Origin: Poa pratensis
Lineage: Eukaryota; Streptophyta; Magnoliopsida; Poales; Poaceae
Direction: 5' to 3'
DNA length: 64,000 nucleotides
Assembly (NCBI GenBank): GCA_947311845.1
Contig: CAMZMU010000115.1
Location: 33,729,263 to 33,793,262 of the forward strand
A model generated the notes under the pieces. It saw only the letters and a program-made list of their open reading frames with translations. It made no database searches and was not told the origin of the DNA. Each line of letters starts with the position of its first letter. Position 1 is the first letter of the stretch. This document shows, one piece after another, positions 32,944-43,547 of the stretch. A program made the translations under genes and the position numbers.

Positions 32944-33711
32944 AATAAAACCAGCTTAGCTACATTCATTCTCTAACAGTCATCCCATTTCATGTGCTCT
33001 ACTCATTGGTTTGTACAAGGGCGCCGTACCCACCTTATGCCAACAGGGGTCCAAGGACACCCGGTAAAAACTGGTTTCTTTGTTATGTTTCAGTCACTCG
33101 CAGTGTGTGAGAACCCCAACTTTAGGTGGAAAAAAATGTGACTTAGACAATTACGCCGGGTCATTATTGTTTTAGGTCCGCCTCTGGGTTTGTACTGTAT
33201 TTTTGCATGTCAGTATCATTTCATATGTTTCTCATAGGTGTATGTTCTCTTAAAATCTTTTATCAAGTATTCTAGTTTAGTGGAGCATGCACGTTCGTAC
33301 GATTAACATTATCTTTTAGCACAAGTGTCCACCATTGTCGTTCCATGCATGATCAACTATCAGCTGAAAGAAACTAGGCATGCATAGAACATGTCACCAT
33401 CGTGTTAGCTAGTGCCAACGATTTTGTCATATGCACATGAGTGCATGATGCAATTAGGCCCGCCGCGAGTGGAAGCTCCACATCAGCGTGTACATGCATA
33501 GAGGCATAGTGATGCAGATAGAACCTCGTCAACGCCATTTAGGTAGCTACTAGTGCTCGTCAGATTAGTTGATTGTTGGCTCCTGCATCTTGACACGGAT
33601 AGCATTTCCTCACAAATCACATCGCACGCACGCTAACTAGCGCATATGTGTGCTTCTGCCTTGTTAGCTTGTTGCAGAGGAAGCAAGCGACGTACGCGCA
33701 GGCCGGACGAA
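32944..33711. other. promoter region of the LPR-like gene
   Basis: About 770 bp upstream of the multicopper oxidase ATG. No good TATA box or perfect PHR1-binding site (GNATATNC) was found near the start. No other gene or transposon was recognised. Confidence 0.45.
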
Positions 33712-35722
33712 ATGCTCGGCAGAGCGGAGCTCGCCATCCTTCTCCTCCTGCTCGTCGGCCTCGCGGCCGGGACCAGGCCGCCGCAGCCGGTGTCGGCGGA
33801 CACGCTCGAGAAGGTGGCCGGCTCGCTGGAAATGTACGTCGACAGGCTCCCTCAGATGCCCAAGATACACGGCTACTCCATGGAGCACGGCCACCCCACG
33901 CCGGTGCACCTCGCCGTCGGGATGTACCAGAAAAAATGGGTTCGCTTCGTAACATATACAGTAATTTGATATTCTTTGTTGCATGTAGTATGATTGATTA
34001 CTAATTTTCAATATGCAATTTGCATGCGCGTGCAGAAATTCCACCGTGACCTGCCGGCCACCACCGTGTTCGTGTTCGGCGCATCGGCGGAGAGCGCCAC
34101 CTTCCCCGGGCCCACCATCGAGGCTCTTCAGGGTGTCCCGCTGTGGGTGACGTGGGAGAACCACCTGCCCGAGCGCCACATCCTACCGTGGGACCCCACC
34201 GTGCCCGTCGCCATCCCCAGGCACGGCGGCGTCCCGACCGTCGTCCACCTCCACGGCGGCGTCCATCCGCCGCATTCTGACGGCAGCGCCTTCGCCTGGT
34301 TCACGGCCGGCTTCCGCGAGACCGGCCCCAAGTGGATGACGCCGACGTACGCGTACCCGAACGTCCAGTCCCCCGGGGTGCTCTGGTACCACGACCACGC
34401 GCTCGGCCTCACCCGCGCCAACCTCCTCGCCGGCCTCCTCGGCGCCTACATCATCCGCAATCCGGCCGTGGAGGCGCCGCTCGGCTTCCCCTTCGGCGAC
34501 GAGTTCGATCGGGTGCTCCTGCTCGCCGACCGCAGCTTCTACGCCGACGGCTCCCTCTACATGAACTCCACCGGCGACAACCCGCACGTCCACCCGCAGT
34601 GGCAACCAGAGTACTTCGGCGACGCCATCACCGTCAACGGCAAGGCGTGGCCGTTCCTCCGCGTCGCCCGCCGCCGCTACCGCTTCCGCGTCATCAACAC
34701 CAGCAACGCGCGCTACTTCAACCTCTCGCTGACCTACGGCCTCCCCTTCCACGTCATCGGCTCCGACACTAGCTACCTGCCCCGGCCGATCACCACCGCA
34801 CACGTCCTCATCGGCGTGTCCGAGACGTTCGACGTCGTCATTGACTTCTCTGACCAGTCCGCGGCTCCCGAGGTGGAGCTTCTCAACACCGCGCCGTACC
34901 CGTACCCCGACGGCGACGCGCCGGGGCGCCTCTCCGGCAAGGTGATGAAGTTCGTCGTCGAGCCGGCAAAGACATGGGACGACTCCAGGGTGCCGGCGAG
35001 GCTGCCGGAGTACGTGAAGGTCGCCGAGGAAGAGGCAGTGCGGAAGAGGTACATCGTGCTGTACGAGTACGACGACGATGCGACGGGCAACCCCACTCAC
35101 CTGTACATCAACGGGAAGCGGCTGGAGGACCTGGCGACGGAGACGCCGCGCGCGGGAACGACGGAGGTGTGGGAGGTGATCAACCTCACGCCGGACAACC
35201 ACCCGCTCCACCTCCACCTGGCCACGTTCCAGGCGGTGCGCGTCCGGGCGCTCGTGGGTCTAGACCAGTTCATGGCCTGCATGGTCAAGCTCAACGACGC
35301 GGCCAGGTGCGACGTGAGCGGGCACGCCGTGGGGGAAGTGGTGGCCGTGCCGGAGCACGAGAGGACGTGGAAGAACGTGGTCAAGATGGCGCCGGGGTAC
35401 GTGACGACGATCGTCGTCAAGTTCTTGATGGTGCACAACGGCGAGGCCTACCCGTTCGACGCCACGGCAGAGCCCGGCTACGTCTACCACTGCCACGTAC
35501 GTATATACTACGCTTTTGCATCACCCCGGCCCATCGATCAGCTTGTTTTCAGTGCTGATCACTTACATAGTGTTTTTACTTATGCCAAAAAAAAAGTATA
35601 TTCAGTTCAAAAAACAGAGTATTTTTACATGAATTTCTAACGTTTTATCGCTGATCAATCACTCGCAGATTCTGGATCATGAGGACAACGCCATGATTCG
35701 CCCGCTAAGGCTGATCAAATGA
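33712..35722 (+). CDS. LPR1: LPR1-like multicopper oxidase, three exons
   Basis: Exons are 33712-33939, 34036-35496 and 35669-35722, all phase 0 with GT/AG borders, giving 580 residues, the usual LPR length. Residues 1-20 ([20 protein letters not shown]) form a signal peptide, so the protein should act in the apoplast or secretory route. Copper sites are complete: HLHGGVH (147-153), WYHDH (193-197), HPLHLH (465-470), and HCH (561-563) with His567 and the axial Met572. Arabidopsis LPR1 is a ferroxidase that oxidises Fe(II) and arrests root growth when phosphate is low; the same activity is inferred here. The last intron splits the [12 protein letters not shown] copper motif. The ATG at 33712 is chosen because it starts the signal peptide. 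An orphan copy of exon 3 lies at 41216. Confidence 0.94.
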
Positions 35723-36066
35723 TTATAGGGAGTGTATATGATCGCCATTTCATGCCATGTGGACATGTCTACAATTTCATATAAAACAGTTCAATTCCTA
35801 TTTCTCTACTAGTATATAATAGGGCTTAAGGTGATGGTTGCCGGTCCGTCGGCACCGTTTGTCCTAAGAAAATAATAAAGGAAACACAATATCGATCGGG
35901 TCTCGGCATCAGGTGTACGCATCAGATCTGGATTTGTGGAGCAGTCCGTTTCCTTCTATGCCTTTGTGCCCTGCTCGTTTATCCTACTCCCTCCGTTCTA
36001 ATTTAATTGACTTGCTAGGGAGTACTAGCTTAGCAGTTCCTCCCGTGATTCATGTAGCAAAAACCA
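35723..36066. other. 3' flank of the LPR-like gene, with a Stowaway remnant
   Basis: Bases 35723-35835 align with the flank of the orphan exon at 41270-41520. At 35984-36025 CTCCCTCCGTTC and, 20 bp later, GGGAG flanked by TA look like a Stowaway MITE reduced to its ends. Confidence 0.5.
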
Positions 36067-36323
36067 ATGGCTAAAGAAACCAAGTACATCATCGTTGAAA
36101 AAACCAAACGATACGTCCTTGCTTCATCGGCCGTCGCCATCGTGCAGGACCTGATAGGCGACGCGCGCGGATACGTCTGTACGTAGAGGAGGGGAAGAAG
36201 AAGCTCTGATGGTGCCCGGCACCCGGGTGCGACCACATCGTGGAGTTCCTGGACGGCGAGCAGCTGGAGACGTCCTGCTCGTGCGGCCACGGCTTCTTCC
36301 TTCGATACGTCCAGAGCAAATAG
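36067..36323 (+). pseudogene. ARIADNE-type RBR E3 ligase, IBR-domain fragment
   Basis: Two overlapping frames give MAKETKYIIVEKTKRYVL and, from 36180, YVEEGKKKL, a stop, then WCPAPGCDHIVEFLDG and SCSCGHGFF, ending at a TAG (36321-36323). WCPAPGC followed by a Cys-x-Cys near the end of the zinc-binding segment is the signature of the in-between-RING domain of ARIADNE ubiquitin ligases, normally preceded by a Tyr/Leu-rich helix as here. RING1 and RING2 are absent, a stop precedes Trp, and a frame change separates the parts. It is a decayed fragment of a ligase gene or retrocopy, not a functional gene. Assignment rests on motif recognition only. Confidence 0.6.
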
Positions 36324-36925
36324 GTTCATTACAGCCCCATGGAAGACATCAAGAAAAGCGCGTACAGAGGCCTCCTCCCGCCAGCAGCCGTGGCTGAGAT
36401 GTTCTCTGTAATGACTTTGACTGCATCACTCTGATTTTGTTGAGAGCACAAATGAAGATAGATGAATATGTGTATGTTGTTGCACACAAGGTGTTTGATA
36501 AATTGGTTCTTTCGCATCCAGTGTGCCGGTTTATGGTTATGTGGAACTACGTGGATGCCTACTGTTGTAGTACATCCTCTTTAAGTAAATGCTGTTTGTT
36601 ATTGGAGACACAAAGTAATGAATTCGTAACTACAGCGTTACTTGAAGCCAAAACTATATGTTGATGTGGACCCTTGGTGCACTGGCACATGATTGCACTT
36701 TTAATGTTATTTTCAACAAATGATATGCATGAAAGTTTTATATTTTGCAGTCTTTCTCGCCATGCATGTTTTCCCTCCCCTCAGGTTGTGTAGAGGAACT
36801 CAGGGCAAATGATTACATTTGGAATCGTGCGCCTGCTTCAATGCCCATGTAAGTATCCCTTTAAAATTACGCAAAAATAGTTTGCAGTTTATTGTCATAG
36901 TTGTAATTAAATATTAGTTTAAACC
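36324..36925. other. intergenic DNA
   Basis: No gene recognised. A plus-strand frame just after the ARIADNE fragment (MEDIKKSAYRGLLPP) may be more of the same decayed gene, but I cannot place it. Confidence 0.4.
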
Positions 36926-37744
36926 TTGTGCGTGGAAGAAATCCCACGAGGCACAGCTCGGCCAGAGCTGGAAGCAGCACATGGAGGCCTCTCACGTGGT
37001 GCAAAGAGGCCAGAAGGAAACGAGCCAGATCGGGCAGAAGCGATTGATACAGAGATTTCAGGTGCACCATTGCCTGAAAGGCTAGAACGGCCAGAAGACC
37101 AAGAGCGTACAGACGCAGATTCATCAGGAGCGTCGCACGCTGAAGAAAGGAGCGCGTCGTCGGACGCAAGAGCTGACACAACTTCAACCGACGCCACCAC
37201 GACAGCACAGGAGCTGACACAACTTCAACCGACGCCACCACGCATGCAACGCGTGTTGGATTGTTATCCGTGGAAGGATGATCTGGTGAAGATGAAGCAC
37301 GAAAAGCAATGTTTGCTCATCGAGGAACCAGCGAAATTTGAAGACACAAATACGATGGAGTATTGGCGCCAAGCATTGTCGTTGGCAGAAAAGCGACAAG
37401 ATGAAGGTGTGGTGTATCTTGCGCGGCTACATTTGTTCAAGGTAATTATTCAAGAAATAAAGCCAATAAAATACACAGAAGATTGCTTCAAAAGCACCGA
37501 AGCAAAGATGATATTTGAAGACATCGACAAAAAGGATTGTTACAGTCAAAGTGTAGATGTGTCGACGAAAGCAAAGTCGATGTCATGGATGCCACGAGGA
37601 GCGACGAAAGTAATGTCGATGATGAAGGCTGAAGCGGTGAAAGTAATGTCAAGAGTAACACCTACGCAAAGTAATTGGCGTATTTGGGATCCAGCTAGAA
37701 GAGAAGCACACGTCATGCTTAGGGTGATAAAACAACAAGCTTAA
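36926..37744 (+). CDS. hypothetical ORF, 272 codons, next to an LTR-like end
   Basis: The frame is open for 819 bp. Residues 1-100 are Glu/Arg/Pro-rich (PERLERPEDQERTDADSSG), residues 120-190 look globular with charged helices (YWRQALSLAEKRQDEG, YLARLHLFKVIIQEIKP), and the tail is Lys/Met-rich. No known domain is recognised. A 41-bp tandem duplication (37171-37252) lies in the middle; because 41 is not a multiple of three, the two copies are read in different frames. LTR-like sequence starts 10 bp after the stop, so the ORF may be the 3' end of a retrotransposon. There is no evidence for expression; the start codon is a guess. Confidence 0.4.
   Translation: MCVEEIPRGTARPELEAAHGGLSRGAKRPEGNEPDRAEAIDTEISGAPLPERLERPEDQERTDADSSGASHAEERSASSDARADTTSTDATTTAQELTQLQPTPPRMQRVLDCYPWKDDLVKMKHEKQCLLIEEPAKFEDTNTMEYWRQALSLAEKRQDEGVVYLARLHLFKVIIQEIKPIKYTEDCFKSTEAKMIFEDIDKKDCYSQSVDVSTKAKSMSWMPRGATKVMSMMKAEAVKVMSRVTPTQSNWRIWDPARREAHVMLRVIKQQA
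37171..37252. repeat. 41-bp tandem duplication
   Basis: AGCTGACACAACTTCAACCG starts at 37171 and 37212. It lies inside the hypothetical ORF and shifts its frame relative to the single-copy state. Confidence 0.9.
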
Positions 37745-37753
37745 GAAGGTGAA

Positions 37754-37907
37754 TGTAGGAGTTAATCTTGTTGTTGACCCTATACGTGTAGGAGTAGGAT
37801 TAGCAATAGGAGTTGGTACGAGTCCTACTGGTATTAGGATTCCTAGTCCTATTCGAAGTGCCTAGTCCCTCATAGACGTGTATAAAAGTAGTCGGGGCTG
37901 CTGCTTG
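37754..37907 (+). mobile_element. LTR-like segment split by a LINE (continues at 40189)
   Basis: It starts TGTAGGAGTTAATCTTG and has a TATA-like TGTATAAAAGTAG at 37880. Removing the LINE with one target-site copy joins it to GAGTTAAGAAGAAAAG at 40189, giving a continuous LTR-like sequence. No second LTR is in the window, so the family is uncertain; copia is the best guess. Confidence 0.45.
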
Positions 37908-40188
37908 TAACGTATCGATTTTTTTAGGTTTAAAACGGTCGTATCCGTCATCCGATTAGATAGAATAGAGTGTTATGTACAGAATTTTGAGTTAGAGAAA
38001 AAATCCCTACGCAAGCAAAAAACAACAAAACCTAGTCTCCAGAATCTTGTGTGTGGGCGAAAGCCCGCACCGCCAACTCCTCCCGCACCAAAGCCGCCAC
38101 CTCCAAAGGCGAGATTGCCACATTGCATAAGGTCCTTTGGCTCCTCTCCTTCCCTGTCCGCCAAGTCAAGTGGATGATGGTTTCGCCAGTCGCTCGCATA
38201 GCCTCGTGTGAAGAACCCACAAGTGCTCGCCATGACAACAGACAACCTCGATCAGCAACGCACAGTTCTCCCTGTGCCCCACAGACACAAAAAACACCTC
38301 CTCGCAGCATTTGCAAGGAGGAGTGTCCAAGCAATAGAAGCTTCATCATCTAGGCCTCCCCGGCGGCATCTGCCGCACCATCGTGGTCCATGACGTCGTC
38401 TTCTTCTTCTTCTTGGTCTTGTTCACGGCGAGGACGAGGTCGTCGATGGCCGCCACCTCCTGGTCCGAGAAGGGCCGGTCCGAGACATCTAACAAGGCCA
38501 AGAAGTCCTCTCGCCGGCGCCCCGAGGGGTGGGCCTCCTCGGTCAGCGAGCCGAGACGGCGCGCCACAGTCTCCCTGGCCAGCTGCTCGATGTAGGCGCC
38601 CTTCGGGTGCAGCTTGGCGAGTCTCTCGCTCCTCCACATAGACGGCGCCTCCACCTCCACCTCGTGGACCAACGGCGTGGCCGGCGTGCCCAAAACGGAG
38701 GCCGCAAGTGGCGCCGTGAACCGGGCTAAGAAGCCGACAAGGGGCACAGAGATGCACCGAGGTCCGTGTCCTGCTGCCCAGGTCCAGCCTGCACCGGCGA
38801 GACAAAGTCCTTCACGAACTGCTGCCCATCCACCTTCTCAACAACGATGTCACCCTGAGCGGACAACAGGGTAGAGCCCGCCTCAGGCTCGGCAATGCAC
38901 TGCTCTTCATCCTCCACCTCCTCGCACAGCAGCTCCACCTCGCAGGACGCATCGCCTGGCGAGACAATAGAAGGCGGCTCGTCGCTCACAACCGGACGTG
39001 GGGAGCACCCCGAGGCCAGACACGAGTCCCACGCCAAAACCTCGCCGATCAGGCCTTGCCACGCCAACCTCTCCACAGATGCCTGCTCCCTCGCCTCGCG
39101 GTCGCCATCCCTCCCTTGCTTTGGTGGCATCATCAGCCCGGCCCGCCTGTTCTCCTCTGTGAGAGCTCCATCCACGCTCTCTTTGTGGCACCGCTCGTTG
39201 GGCAGCAACACCTCCGCCGCCGCCGTGGAGCAGCACATGTCAAGCTCGCACTCCATGAGCACCTCTCTGAAGGAGCGTCGCGGGCTGATAGGCGATGAGC
39301 AAAGCCGAGGAAGGCCTGCCGGTCGTGGACGAGCTAGTGGCGCCATGAGGATGTTGCGGAAGGAACGCAGAGGAGAGCCGGGGTAGCGGTGCGCCGACGC
39401 GGTGGGGCAGCGGGAGGCGGGGAGGCTGGAGGCTCGGTGCAGCTCCCAGCAAGGTGGCATGCGCTGTGGCACTGCCAACAGACCCGAGGCTCTCTGCAGT
39501 CGATTGCAAAGTGCCTATGGCTCAAGCACCGGAAGCATCGTCCCCGCATCTTCTTAAGGAGCAGCTTCCACCGCGCCAGGCCGTCGCCTCCGCTCCAAGG
39601 CCGGCCCCTAGCTCCACGCGAGTCCCTTCGCCACCAATGCGGTGGACGGACGGTCTCCCAACCGTCCTGACCTCGCGGCGTGCCGTGCCGCTCCAATGAA
39701 GGCCCATCTTGACTCCTGGCAAATGGACGCGGCTGACCACGGGGAGGCGGACCCGGCGGGGGAGGGGCGGCCGCCTACCCGCATCGAAGCCCATCGCAGA
39801 GTCGTCGGGCAGCCGACGCGGATTTGAGGAAGCCGCATCGAAGGCGCCCGTCGCGTCCCCGCGGCGCTGCGGCGGGACCTAGCAGACCCAAGACCTGACC
39901 ACCGGCGAGATCTCGCCGTCTTCAAGCTCCGCACCTTGCGAATCCGGCACAGACTCTAGATCCGGTTCTTGCGAGTCCGGCACGAAGTCAACGCCCTCTT
40001 CCATCTCCACTTCATCTGCCCACGAGAACCTGGTCGAGAGGGCTGAAGCAGCAGCGAGGCTAGCTTGGTAGGGGCTGAGGTCTGGGTGGTGGTGGCTATG
40101 GCTGCCGCCGCGGTGGCCGTGGTGGTCGCCGCGGGAGTCGCCGCTACGGGGTCGGGAGGACGCATGTCTCCTTTTAACGTATCGATTT
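37908..40188 (-). mobile_element. L1-type LINE with ORF1 only, 14-bp TSD
   Basis: TAACGTATCGATTT occurs at 37908-37921 and 40175-40188 and is a perfect 14-bp target-site duplication. The minus-strand 3' end carries only a short A run (TTTT on the plus strand). The 2.25-kb body encodes an ORF1-type RNA-binding protein (see 38346-40170) but has just 424 bp after it and no endonuclease or reverse transcriptase, which would need over 3 kb. It therefore resembles a half-L1 that must be mobilised in trans. It inserted into an LTR-like sequence. Confidence 0.85.
38346..40170 (-). pseudogene. LINE ORF1 (CCHC zinc-knuckle protein), frameshifted
   Basis: Three overlapping minus-strand frames make up one ORF1. 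The N-terminal part contains DEVEMEEGVDFVPDSQ. The middle (39696-39334) has two perfect CX2CX4HX4C knuckles at 39439-39537, CFRCLSHRHFAIDC and CWQCHSACHLAGSC, typical of grass LINE ORF1. The C-terminal part (38747-38346) has SMWRSERLAKLHPKG, then FLALLDVSDRPFSD and AAIDDLVLAV, the usual end. Two frame changes separate the pieces. ORF1 proteins coat LINE RNA; this copy is likely inactive as a single protein. Confidence 0.8.
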
Positions 40189-41149
40189 GAGTTAAGAAGA
40201 AAAGAAAGAGAAAATAGCAAGGCTCGATACGAGCCTCTGGTCAAATCGATTATTCCTGTGTTGCGTTGTGTACGTGCTGTGTGGAAGTAGTACTAGCTGA
40301 ATCAAAACAATCAATCAGCTAGCATCAGCATGTGCATCTCGCCGGAACGGCTCGGAGATAATCGAGCTAGCTTGCTACGCGTCGCATCTTGTCGGAAAGT
40401 ACTCGGCAGATTGCGTCGTTTAGATCGGGACCAAAGCCAACACTGCGTGCATCCATTGTTTAGTTAGCGCATCTTCGATTTTGATTTGATTCTCTGAATT
40501 GGTGATGAGCATGTGCAAGCGACCTCATCTTACTATGATTTACTGCCAGATGGCCGTTGACCCCTGAGAAAAAACACATGCCTCGCGGTCTACATGAATG
40601 TAAAGAACTCCACGCTCTGTTCCGCTTTGCGGGTGGATTATCGTAGCGCTGTTTGTCCATCTTTTATTTACCATTTTTTATGTCTGGTTTTGATTTGATT
40701 ATATAGTATGCTTAAAAGCGGTTCAAACCCGCATTTTGAAGCTATAATAATTGCATAATCGATACAAAAAAATGTTAAATACGACACAGAATAGAAAACC
40801 ACATGGCTAGTCAACTGATGATCTGCGGCATTCGTTCTTTACTTGGCTCGTATCCTCACTTTACTTGGCTCGTATCTTCACTTTATGATTTGATTATCTT
40901 ATTTAATGAAGAACATGTTGTCATGACCCGCCTTCTACCTAGAACTCCTCCGTGGCGTGTTTCCCAAGAGGAGAACTAATGAACGTCAAGAGAGACGCAA
41001 GACCAAGACAGGCCAGAGGCCCAAGCCGAAGAGCAGCCCTGTTGCCAACACGGCGTGAGACCGATGCTGATATATGCCGAGGAGGAGTCACATCAAGGAC
41101 ATCTATTCATGTGTAATCAAAACTATTGTCTCTGGCAGCTTAATTCCAG
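40189..41149. other. LTR-like remainder and intergenic DNA
   Basis: The first 100-150 bp continue the LTR-like segment from 37907. Further right there is a short tandem repeat at 40842-40885 (ACTTGGCTCGTATC, twice). Nothing else is recognised up to the duplicated LPR 3' segment. Confidence 0.4.
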
Positions 41150-41215
41150 TAAAAACACAGAGTATTTTGGATTAGGACATTAATTTCTGGCGTTTTGCTG
41201 TTTGATCGCTTGCAG

Positions 41216-41389
41216 ATTCTGGATCATGAGGATAACGCCATGATTCGCCCTCTAAAGCTGATCAAATCATTAGTACGAGAAAATGACAAAAAAAACCATC
41301 ACATTTGGGGAAACTGCGACAAATACAGTCGTTTTACCCCAAATCTGGTGGTTTTTTTTACACACGGGTGTCACAGTTTCCCCAAATGA
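41216..41389 (+). pseudogene. orphan last exon of an LPR-like gene
   Basis: After the acceptor TTGCAG, the sequence encodes [17 protein letters not shown], as in exon 3 of the gene at 33712 with one substitution (Arg to Lys). The stop TGA is lost by a G-to-C change (AAATGA to AAATCA), so the frame runs through the inserted MITE to 41389 and would add about 40 foreign residues. The upstream HCH half of the copper motif is missing. Whether it is ever spliced to another transcript is unknown. Confidence 0.88.
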
Positions 41390-41421
41390 GGTGGTTTTTT
41401 GTCATTTACTCGATTAGTACG
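41269..41421. mobile_element. small Mutator-like MITE, 9-bp TSD
   Basis: A 135-bp hairpin (41278-41412) lies between two copies of ATTAGTACG. The inverted repeats pair over about 35 bp, including AATGACAAAAAA, CATTTGGGGAAACTG and their inverses. The homologous site beside LPR exon 3 (35720) is empty. Long TIRs and the 9-bp duplication suggest a Mutator-derived MITE. Confidence 0.85.
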
Positions 41422-41520
41422 GAGTGTGTACAAACGCCATTTCATGTGGACATCTCTAGAATTTCATTAAAAAAAATAGTTCAATTCCTATTTGGATGTG
41501 ATTTAAGGTTAAAAAAACAT

Positions 41521-43547
41521 CACTTAGTTTTGTGTGTATATGTATGACACTAACAGGAAGTGTCTATGTCTTCGCCGACGGAGAATTAACTAATTCTCAA
41601 CATATCTATACATATCTCACTCATTTATGATAGTTTATTTCTTTTTTTTTGGGAGGGCAAGTTATGCACATTATCCCTCCTTAGTCCTTCCAGCCATCCA
41701 GTTGTTCACCTCATCGCACTAGCATTCGTTAGCATCTATTATTTTAGCCATCCAATTACTCACACCATCTTTTGTCTATCTGTGTACACAAACTATTCAC
41801 ATAATCTATTATTCTAGCAATCCAATTGCTCACATAATCCTTTTCGCCTTTTGATTGACAAGATCACACAATTTAGCAATTAAATCATGTGCAACTCGAA
41901 TACCACAATTATTTTCGTTAAATCATTTCAACCAAACAAATGCATGTAATAGTCCGTTGATTCTGCTGCAACGCGGGGTATGATTCTAATTTTTTATATG
42001 TGTTAATAAATATCTAAGAAATTGTCCGTTGATTCTGTTGTAATAGCTTGTTCGTCTAGTGCAAATGCATGTAACGTATATTCTTAGTATTAAAAAATAT
42101 GATATCCGCACGATCTGAACGTCGGATCAATGCATGGTTCATTGGTTACCAACGTCGATGGTGAAATAAAAAAATTTCAAGCTGTTAAGAATTATTAGCA
42201 ATATAAACTGTTTTGGTGAAGCATATCTCCTCTTGATGGGGCCGCATACATTTATATGGATGGGAGGCCGAATAGCCTTGATGTACAAGATTTTACAAAG
42301 CCTGCCCTATAAGTAAGCTACTTTAAATAAGCCAGCCGATCATTTTATAGATTATAGGATCTGGTTGTTACAAGACAATCAACTTGTGTGAGTATGAAAT
42401 TATAAAAAGAATATAACGAAAACATATACATGACAAATATGATAACGCTATTTTTATCTTAGCAAGTAATTATTAATTTATATATTACTAGTTAAAGTTA
42501 GAAAAAAAACTATGCATGTTTTGTAGAAAGTCATGTATTTATGAATAGAGAGGGTAACTTCTTAAAATAGGTGTGCGGTAAAATGCTCCATCTAGCATAT
42601 GCCCCCTCCAACTTCCAAGATGAGCACCTACGTGAAACTTAGTTGAGATGCTTCTAACATTGCACATCTGACACTAATGTGGTATATACTTCCTTGTGAC
42701 GCCTGTGTCAAACAAATACTTTTTTCTGACATGGAGTTGAGCTGGAGATGAAAACAAACCTCCTTGAGAAGGTTACGGTTAATGTGCGTGGGTCCATGTG
42801 GAAAGGGATATAGTTAAGTGGCAACAAGGTTATAGCTGGGTGGCGTGGTAGTGCCACATGTCAATGGTGGTCTTGCATTGCTGTCACAGGTTAACGAAGG
42901 TGACATCGGCGACGATGCAAATTAGGATGTGATCACGATTGTAGAAGTTATGGTGAGTCATAAGAAAATATGGAGAAGGATACGAGGGTGAAATAGGATA
43001 TGGCTACGAGGTTCGGTGTAACAACAATGAAAAAGGATCAACACTGAAAGAATGGCATACAAAATTACAAGACCAAACATGCAAAAAATATCATTATACC
43101 AACACTGCAGGTGTTTTCTTATAAGAAATTTGCACTGACATGAACCCAAAACCCTAGTTCATATGTAAGACAAGTTCACAATTCAAAATTGAGATGCACA
43201 GTTGGTTTCTCCACGGCTGGAGAGGATATCACCGTATGAGAAGAGTTTGGGAGGAAGGAGATGGATTTTGCAATTGGGAAGCACAATTGGTTTCTCCACA
43301 ACCGGAGAGGATATCACCATATGAGAAGAGTTTTGGGGGAATGAGTGGATTTCACAAGTTGCACAAAGTCACTAAGAGTATATCTCGGTTTAGAAAAAAG
43401 AGGCCTGGGGGTAAATTTTGCATTACTGCACAAAAGAAATGGAGTAATTTAGTATTTTAAACCATAGTATTAATTGCAGACAAACAAATCGACATATTTG
43501 ATACCACATATCTTTAGAAACCATAGGGCTAGTCTATAACTAGGAAT
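41521..43547. other. intergenic AT-rich DNA
   Basis: About 2 kb with no recognisable gene. An 86-bp tandem duplication lies at 43200-43350. No LTR or TIR pair was resolved. Confidence 0.45.
43200..43350. repeat. 86-bp tandem duplication
   Basis: TTGGTTTCTCCAC, GGAGAGGATATCACC and TATGAGAAGAGTTT recur 86 bp apart with small changes. Confidence 0.85.

Larger units (their letters stand above)
41150..41520 (+). repeat. second copy of the LPR-like gene 3' end
   Basis: It aligns with 35600-35835: intron end (ACAGAGTATTTT, TTTCT and CGTTTT series and an acceptor CTTGCAG), last exon and 3' flank (CATTTCATG, GTGGACAT, AGTTCAATTCCTATTT). A small MITE at 41278-41412 interrupts it. The rest of the gene is absent. 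Confidence 0.9.

Noticed and set aside
34183..35217. 344-codon open frame on the minus strand across the LPR-like exon 2
   Set aside because: It is an antisense shadow of a GC-rich coding exon; it has Val/Arg-rich low-complexity sequence and no domain.
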